In this document: in pieces, positions 59,303 through 64,000 of the stretch
How the letters are laid out: each line of letters opens with the position of its first letter
Position numbering within the stretch: the first letter of the stretch is position 1
Assembly (NCBI RefSeq): GCF_000612725.1
Contig: NZ_HG964454.1
Coordinates: forward strand, 558,750-622,749
DNA: 64,000 bases
Origin: Mycolicibacterium austroafricanum
GTDB lineage: Bacteria; Actinomycetota; Actinomycetes; Mycobacteriales; Mycobacteriaceae
Reading direction: 5' to 3'
Position numbers and translations under genes: made by a program
The notes under the pieces: generated by a model
Databases searched by the model: none
What the model saw: only the letters and a program-made list of their open reading frames with translations
Told to the model about the DNA's origin: nothing

Positions 59303-59967
59303 CCGTTCTCGGAATCTTCGCCGCCGTCCGGCCGGCGCCTCCCGACGGAATCCTCGCCGCCGTCCGGCTGGCGCCTCCCGACGGAATCCTCGCCGCCGTC
59401 CGGCTGGCGCCTCCCGACGGAATCGAAATCGAATCCGAACAACGACAGCACAACCAACAGGATCGCCCCGCCGACCACGGACGGGTCCGCCACGTTGAAC
59501 ACCGGCCACCAGCCGATGGACAGGAAGTCGACGACGTGCCCGCGCAGCGGGCCCGGTGAACGGAAGAAGCGGTCCACGAGGTTGCCCATCGCACCGCCGA
59601 GGATCAACCCGAGGCCGAGCGCCCACCAGGGCGACACCAACCGGCGGCCCATCCAGATGATGCCGAGGACGACGCCGGTGGCCACCAACGTCAGCACCCA
59701 CGTATAGCCGGTGGCCATCGAGAACGCCGCACCCGAGTTGCGCACCAGCGTCCAGGTCACGGTGTCGCCGATGATCGACACCGGCTGCCCCGGCGTCAGC
59801 AGCCTGACCGCGAGCACCTTGGTGACGATGTCGAGGACGAGCACCACCCCTGCGACTGTCAACAACAGGCGGAGCCGACGCGGCGGGGAGGGCTGCGCCG
59901 GCTCGTCACCGGCGGCCTTGCCCTCACCGGTCACGGGCTCGACCGGGCTCGACGATTCGTCTGTCAC
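59299..59967 (-). CDS. lspA: Lipoprotein signal peptidase II with repeat tail
   Basis: LspA removes the signal peptide from prolipoproteins after Lgt has acted. The 222-residue protein has a polar N-terminal extension of about 30 residues, four membrane helices, and the aspartyl-protease motifs GGAMGNLVDRFF and VFNVADPSVVGG. The last 40 residues are three copies of SVGRRQPDGGED-like repeats, unusual for LspA. The GTG at 59965-59967 is chosen; the frame above it is an open shadow. It diverges from ansA with 42 bases between. Confidence 0.93.
   Translation of the reverse strand: MTDESSSPVEPVTGEGKAAGDEPAQPSPPRRLRLLLTVAGVVLVLDIVTKVLAVRLLTPGQPVSIIGDTVTWTLVRNSGAAFSMATGYTWVLTLVATGVVLGIIWMGRRLVSPWWALGLGLILGGAMGNLVDRFFRSPGPLRGHVVDFLSIGWWPVFNVADPSVVGGAILLVVLSLFGFDFDSVGRRQPDGGEDSVGRRQPDGGEDSVGRRRPDGGEDSENG
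59312..59419 (-). repeat. 36-bp tandem repeat, three copies, in the lspA tail
   Basis: Units at 59312-59347, 59348-59383 and 59384-59419 differ at one or two bases. Each encodes a 12-residue unit (SVGRRQPDGGED or SVGRRRPDGGED). The unit length keeps the frame. The tail should face the cytoplasm, as LspA has both ends inside. Confidence 0.95.
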
Positions 59968-60009
59968 GCCTACATCATCGCAAAGAGCCGGTGCGCGACA
60001 ATTCCACCC

Positions 60010-60909
60010 ATGGATCGCCTCGTCGTCATCGCCACCGGCGGCACCATCGCGACGAGCACAGGCACCGACGGGGTGAAGCGACCCGCCCGCTCGGGCACGG
60101 AGCTGACCGAGGGCCTCGACGTCGAGGTCGTCGACGCACTGGCGGTGGACAGCTCGATGCTCACCCCTCCCGACTGGGACCGGATCGGGGCCGCGGTCCT
60201 GGCCGCGGCCACCTCCGGCGCGAGCGGCATCGTCGTCACCCACGGCACCGACACCATGGAAGAGACCGCGCTGTGGCTGGAGCTCACCTATGACGGTGAG
60301 GTCCCGGTGGTGTTGACAGGCGCGCAGCGCAGCGCCGACGCCGACGACGCCGACGGGCCCGCCAACCTGCGGGACGCGCTTGCCGTCGCCGCCCGCCCCG
60401 AATCCCGCGGCCTCGGCGTCGTCGTGAGCTTCGCCGGCGCGGTGTTCGAGGCGCTGGGGCTGAACAAGGTGGCCACCTCGGACCTGCAGAGCTTCACCGG
60501 ACGCGTCGTGGACGGGGGCAGGCGCAGGCCCTATCTCGGTGCGCTGCGCGCCGCGGACGCCCCACGGGTCGACATCGTCGCCGCGTATCCGGGCGCCGAC
60601 ACCGCAGCGCTGGATGCCTGCGTCGCCGCGGGCGCAAGGGGCATCGTGCTGGAGGGCCTCGGATCGGGCAACGCCGGGGCCGCGCTGATCGCCGGGGTAC
60701 GCAGGCATTGCCGCGACGGCGTCGCGGTGGCGGTGTCGACCCGGGTGGCCGGCGGCCGGGTCAGCGCCGGTTACGGTCCCGGCCGCGAACTGGTCGACGG
60801 CGGCGCGTTCGTGGTCCCCCGGCTGCGGCCACCGCAGGCGCGGGTGTTGTTGATGGCGGCGCTGGCCGCCGGCGCGGCACCGGGGCAGGTGTTCGCGCGC
60901 TGGGGCTGA
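60010..60909 (+). CDS. ansA: L-asparaginase
   Basis: A 299-residue type I-like asparaginase that hydrolyses asparagine to aspartate and ammonia. The two catalytic threonine blocks are clear: VVIATGGTIATST at 5-17 and VVTHGTDTMEET near 80. GAQRSADADDADGPANL and LNKVATSDLQSF follow. It has no signal peptide by eye. It matches Rv1538c between lspA and dinX. GACAAT lies 7 bases before the ATG and could be its -10 box. It converges on dinX with an 8-base gap. Confidence 0.93.
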   Translation: MDRLVVIATGGTIATSTGTDGVKRPARSGTELTEGLDVEVVDALAVDSSMLTPPDWDRIGAAVLAAATSGASGIVVTHGTDTMEETALWLELTYDGEVPVVLTGAQRSADADDADGPANLRDALAVAARPESRGLGVVVSFAGAVFEALGLNKVATSDLQSFTGRVVDGGRRRPYLGALRAADAPRVDIVAAYPGADTAALDACVAAGARGIVLEGLGSGNAGAALIAGVRRHCRDGVAVAVSTRVAGGRVSAGYGPGRELVDGGAFVVPRLRPPQARVLLMAALAAGAAPGQVFARWG

Positions 60910-60917
60910 CCTGACGG

Positions 60918-62279
60918 CTACGGCGTGTTCTGGTGACGCGCCATCTCCTCGACGAAATCCGGCCAGTCCAGGCTGTCCACCGGGTTCGCCCGCGTGAGTG
61001 CGGGATCGTCGGCGCGGAAGGTGCGCGCGGGGCCCGGCCCGGTGCCGCGGGTCTCGAAGCGCACGGTCATGACGCCGTGGCCGGCACCCTGCACCCACCC
61101 GTGTCCGTGGTCGGTGTGTGCGACGTCGTCGCCCACCCGCCAGGCGGGCGCTGTCGCGGCGACGTCGGCGAGCGTGACCGGCGCGGCGTCGTCGGAGGTT
61201 TGCTCGACAGTCTCCAGATCCGGAAACAGTGGCTCCTGCTGCACCTGGGACAGCCCCGAAAAGCCCACGCCGACAAGGCGAACGGGTCCGATCTCGACCG
61301 GATCCAGCAGCAGCCTGCGTGCGGTGCCGATGAGCGTCGTCGCCTCGGTGGTGGCGTACGGCAGCGTCGCCGAGCGGGTCAGCGTGCTCATGTCGGACCG
61401 TTTGAGTTTGACGGTCACGGTGCGCGCTCCCCTGCCGTCCTTGGTGAGCCGTTTGTGGGCGTGGTCGCCGATCGGCCCGATCGCCTCGCGAAGCTGGGCG
61501 ATCGTGGTCAGGTCCTGCGCGAACGTGGATTCGGCGCTGATCTGTTTGGCCGGCGCGTTCTCGGCGACCGGCCGGTCGTCGACGCCGCGGGCGAGCCGGT
61601 GCAGCGCCGGGCCGACGGTGGCGCCGAGGATGTTGGCGACCTCCGCCTCCGACAGTGCGGCCAGCGCCCCGATGGTCTCGATACCGAGCCGGTGCAGCCT
61701 GTCCTCGGCGACCGGGCCGATGCCCCAGAGCCTCCGCACCGGAAGCCCGGCCAGCAGGGTCGCCTCCTCGTCGCGGTCGATCACCCGGATACCGTCGGGC
61801 TTGGCCAACCCAGACGCGATCTTGGCGACCTGCTTCCCCGACCCGGCTCCCACCGATGCGACCAGGCCCGTCACGGCAAGCACCCTGGACCGCAACTCGG
61901 CGCAGAACGCCTCGACCTCCGGTTCGGCGGCACCCGCCAGATCCGTCGGCTCGCCGAACGCCTCGTCGAACGACAACTGCTCGAGCACCGGCACCAGCGT
62001 GCGCACCGTCTCGAACACCCGTCGACTTGCGGTGCCGTACACGACTCCGCGTGGCGGCAGCACCACCGCTGCGGCGCCGACCAGCCGTTTCGCCTGCAGC
62101 ATCGGCATTGCCGACCGGGCACCGAAGACCCGCGACTCGTAGCTGGCGCCGGCCACCACACCGCGTCCGCCGACGCCGCCCACCAGAACCGGCCGCCCGC
62201 GCAGCGTCGGACGGGTCAGCTGCTCCACGGATGCGAAGAACGCATCCATGTCCAGGTGCAGGACCCATCGCGTCGCCAC
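60918..62279 (-). CDS. dinX: DNA polymerase IV (Y family), DinX type
   Basis: A 453-residue translesion polymerase. It opens with LHLDMDAFFASVEQ, has the active-site SFDEAF near 104, and SVGAGSGKQVAKIAS. The little finger domain follows. The sequence QQEPLFPDL near 360 fits a beta-clamp binding motif. Beyond it is a C-terminal region (about 375-453, DVAHTDHGHGWVQGAGHG) present in mycobacterial DinX. The start is GTG. Its -10 box is part of a shared divergent promoter with the S4 gene. Confidence 0.93.
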   Translation of the reverse strand: MATRWVLHLDMDAFFASVEQLTRPTLRGRPVLVGGVGGRGVVAGASYESRVFGARSAMPMLQAKRLVGAAAVVLPPRGVVYGTASRRVFETVRTLVPVLEQLSFDEAFGEPTDLAGAAEPEVEAFCAELRSRVLAVTGLVASVGAGSGKQVAKIASGLAKPDGIRVIDRDEEATLLAGLPVRRLWGIGPVAEDRLHRLGIETIGALAALSEAEVANILGATVGPALHRLARGVDDRPVAENAPAKQISAESTFAQDLTTIAQLREAIGPIGDHAHKRLTKDGRGARTVTVKLKRSDMSTLTRSATLPYATTEATTLIGTARRLLLDPVEIGPVRLVGVGFSGLSQVQQEPLFPDLETVEQTSDDAAPVTLADVAATAPAWRVGDDVAHTDHGHGWVQGAGHGVMTVRFETRGTGPGPARTFRADDPALTRANPVDSLDWPDFVEEMARHQNTP

Positions 62280-62287
62280 ATCCCGAA

Positions 62288-62304
62288 ATGCTAGGCGCTA
62301 GCGT
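62288..62304. promoter_or_regulatory. Divergent -10 boxes and palindrome between dinX and the S4 gene
   Basis: On the minus strand TAGCAT (62288-62293) ends 8 bases before the dinX GTG. On the plus strand TAGCGT (62299-62304) ends 7 bases before the S4 GTG. Both predict leaderless mRNAs. They overlap an inverted repeat GCTAG-GCG-CTAGC at 62290-62302, which could be a shared regulator site. It does not match the mycobacterial SOS box. Confidence 0.5.
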
Positions 62305-62311
62305 TGCCGGT

Positions 62312-62524
62312 GTGTCTGATGTCCCGATCCGCGACGAGTCGATCCGCCTAGGTCAGTTCCTCAAGCTCGCGAATCTGATCGATACCGGCGCCGACGCCAA
62401 ATCGGTGATCGCCGACGGTTTGGTCACCGTCAACGGGGAGGTCGAGCTTCGGAGGGGGAGGCAGCTGCACCCCGGCGATGTCGTCGTGGCCGTCGGGCGC
62501 AGCGCCCGCGTCACCGCGGGGTGA
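62312..62524 (+). CDS. Small S4-domain RNA-binding protein
   Basis: A 70-residue protein that is one S4 domain: IRLGQFLKLANLIDTGADAK, then VIADGLVTVNGEVELRRGRQL and GDVVVAVG. It resembles the YbcJ/YaaA-type stand-alone S4 proteins that bind structured RNA. The GTG is chosen from the -10 spacing and domain start; the longer open frame upstream is antisense to dinX. Confidence 0.85.
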   Translation: MSDVPIRDESIRLGQFLKLANLIDTGADAKSVIADGLVTVNGEVELRRGRQLHPGDVVVAVGRSARVTAG

Positions 62525-62586
62525 GCCGGGCCAACCCACACCGCGAGAGTGCTCCCACGGTTGTGCCTACCACGGAAGCACGACCC

Positions 62587-64000
62587 TCAGTGCACGCTCG
62601 GCGCCACAACACGTTCTAGACGCACCGGGTAGCCACGTCCCACTCTTCCGACAAAGACGTTCGGGTCGTCGGTCGCCTGCACTACTCCACTTTGTGCGTC
62701 GAGCCCGTCATCCGGCTCGACCTTGAGCTTGAGGTTCAGTTCAGGGTTGATCGTCAATTCAAGCGCGAGTACCTCATTGGCAATCAAGTCCTTCAGACCT
62801 TCCTGCCAACCCTCAGGAAGCTCGGATACACCCAACTCAAGGAGAATCCGGTCGCTGATGTCGAGCTCACACTGTCGACGGAACTCCTGGATCTCGCGAA
62901 TCATGTCGCGGGCCCAGCCCTCGGCCTCCAGCTCGGGCGTGACGGTGCCGTCGAGCACCACCAGCCCGGCCCCGTCGGGAAGCGCCGCCGTCCATTCGGG
63001 ATCGGCGGCCACCAGCCGCGAGCTGTACTCCTCGGGCTGCAACACGGCCGGGCCGGCGGTGAGTGTGCCGTCCGCATTGACGACGGCCTCCCCCGCCTTG
63101 ACCGCCTTGATCGCGGCCTGCACGTCCTTGCCGATCCGCGGCCCGGCGACGCGGGCGTTGACCGTCAACTCGAACCGCCCGTGCGCGGCGATGTCGTCGG
63201 TGAGCTCGACGGACTTCACGTTGAGCTCGTCGGCGATGAGTTCCCGGTATGGTTCCAGCCTCGTTGGATCCTCAACTGCCACAGTCAATTTCAACAGAGG
63301 CAGACGCACCCGCAGCTTTTTGGCCTTACGCAGCGACGATCCCGCGGACGCAACCTCGCGCACCAGGTCCATGTCGGCGACCAGCTGCGGATCGGCCGGC
63401 ACCGCACCGGCTTCCGGCCAGTCGGTCAGATGCACCGACCGCTCCCCCGTGACGCCGCGCCAGATCACCTCGGTGATCAGCGGCAGCAGCGGGGCGGCCA
63501 GCCGGCTGGTCACCTCAAGCACTGTGTGCAGTGTGTCGATCGCGTCGGCGTCCTCTTCCCAGAACCGCGAACGCGACCGCCGCACATACCAGTTCGTCAA
63601 CGCTTCGGTGAACTGGCGCAGCTGGTCGCACGCCTGCGAGATGTCGCACACGTCCAGCGAAGCCGTCAGGTCGTCACGCAGCACCGCGAGCTTGGCCAGG
63701 ATGTAGCGGTCCAGCACATGCTCCGAGTCGGTGCGCCAGGTGCCCTTCGACGGGGCGTACAGCGCCAGGAAGGTGTAGGCGTTCCACAGCGGGAGCAGCA
63801 CCTGCCGCACGCCCTCACGGATGCCCTGCTCGGTGACGATCAGGTTGCCGCCGCGCAGGATCGGCGAGGCCATCAGGAACCACCGCATGGCGTCGGATCC
63901 GTCGCGGTCGAACACCTCGGACACGTCCGGGTAGTTGCGCAGCGACTTGCTCATCTTCTGCCCGTCGTTGCCCAGCACGATGCCGTGTGAGACACACGTG
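62587..64000 (-). CDS. ileS: Isoleucyl-tRNA synthetase, C-terminal part (cut by window edge)
   Basis: IleRS attaches isoleucine to its tRNA. The last 471 residues are in the window; the 5' part lies beyond the right end. The frame reads HGIVLGNDGQKMSKSLRNYPD at the edge; the KMSKS motif binds ATP. The anticodon-binding domain follows (SRSRFWEEDADAIDTLHTVL, LPLITEVIWRGV), then a C-terminal extension ending RLERVVAPSVH. The layout fits the longer, eukaryote-like IleRS class usual in mycobacteria. Confidence 0.95.
   Translation of the reverse strand, partial: TCVSHGIVLGNDGQKMSKSLRNYPDVSEVFDRDGSDAMRWFLMASPILRGGNLIVTEQGIREGVRQVLLPLWNAYTFLALYAPSKGTWRTDSEHVLDRYILAKLAVLRDDLTASLDVCDISQACDQLRQFTEALTNWYVRRSRSRFWEEDADAIDTLHTVLEVTSRLAAPLLPLITEVIWRGVTGERSVHLTDWPEAGAVPADPQLVADMDLVREVASAGSSLRKAKKLRVRLPLLKLTVAVEDPTRLEPYRELIADELNVKSVELTDDIAAHGRFELTVNARVAGPRIGKDVQAAIKAVKAGEAVVNADGTLTAGPAVLQPEEYSSRLVAADPEWTAALPDGAGLVVLDGTVTPELEAEGWARDMIREIQEFRRQCELDISDRILLELGVSELPEGWQEGLKDLIANEVLALELTINPELNLKLKVEPDDGLDAQSGVVQATDDPNVFVGRVGRGYPVRLERVVAPSVH

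Noticed and set aside
59970..62268. Very long minus-strand frame continuing upstream of lspA through ansA and dinX
   Set aside because: It crosses ansA on the other strand and dinX in another frame; the lspA domain begins at the GTG at 59967.
62290..62302. LexA/SOS box before dinX
   Set aside because: The palindrome GCTAG-GCG-CTAGC does not match the mycobacterial SOS consensus (TCGAAC-N4-GTTCGA).

Overview
The window reads as a chromosomal segment of a rapidly growing mycobacterium (Mycolicibacterium type). The base composition is high in G+C, starts are often GTG, coding is dense with start/stop overlaps, and the gene order follows the M. tuberculosis block from ileS to pykA, with gltBD inserted next to pyk as in M. 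smegmatis-like species. Product names rest on motifs and on remembered family and synteny knowledge. No database search was run.

Left to right. (1) 1-7.1 kb: pyruvate kinase start, gltD/gltB (glutamate synthase), a DUF2752 protein and a TM2 protein, all on the minus strand. (2) 7.1-8.0 kb: sparse ground with a probable HNH/13E12 remnant and a small secreted protein. (3) 8.0-15.5 kb: trpE, a Trp-associated membrane protein, trpC, trpB, trpA and lgt on the minus strand. Lgt carries a very long repeat-built acidic tail. (4) 15.5-16.8 kb: bcpB and an ABC ATPase on the plus strand. (5) 16.8-23.3 kb: the his operon hisD-C-B-H-A(priA)-impA-F-I on the minus strand. (6) 23.3-29.1 kb: a deazaflavin oxidoreductase, a LysE exporter, and nadA-B-C diverging from the NAD regulator nrtR around a clear operator. 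(7) 29.1-36.8 kb: a lipase, then the biotin genes. bioB, its auxiliary bsaP and a DUF2567 protein diverge from bioQ, and bioA-bioF-bioD with a 2H phosphoesterase follow. Tandem repeats sit at both BioQ sites. (8) 36.8-45.1 kb: an acyltransferase and treX-treY-treZ (trehalose from glycogen). (9) 45.2-51.9 kb: accessory ground with a LuxR regulator, a secreted protein, ilvA, and a three-gene set resembling an SDP-type peptide system. (10) 52-64 kb: an MFS exporter, dnaE1, a TetR regulator, rarD, an RluD-type synthase, lspA, ansA, dinX, an S4 protein and the 3' part of ileS.

Most of the window is biosynthetic housekeeping: Glu, Trp, His, NAD, biotin, trehalose and lipoprotein maturation. The most unusual points are the SDP-like locus at 49.7-51.9 kb, whose upstream 16-bp palindrome nearly matches one at the same distance upstream of the luxR gene; the repeat-expanded tails on both lipoprotein-processing enzymes (Lgt and LspA); the hairpin repeat arrays beside the two BioQ boxes; and many genes whose -10 box lies 6-8 bases before the start codon, which suggests leaderless mRNAs.
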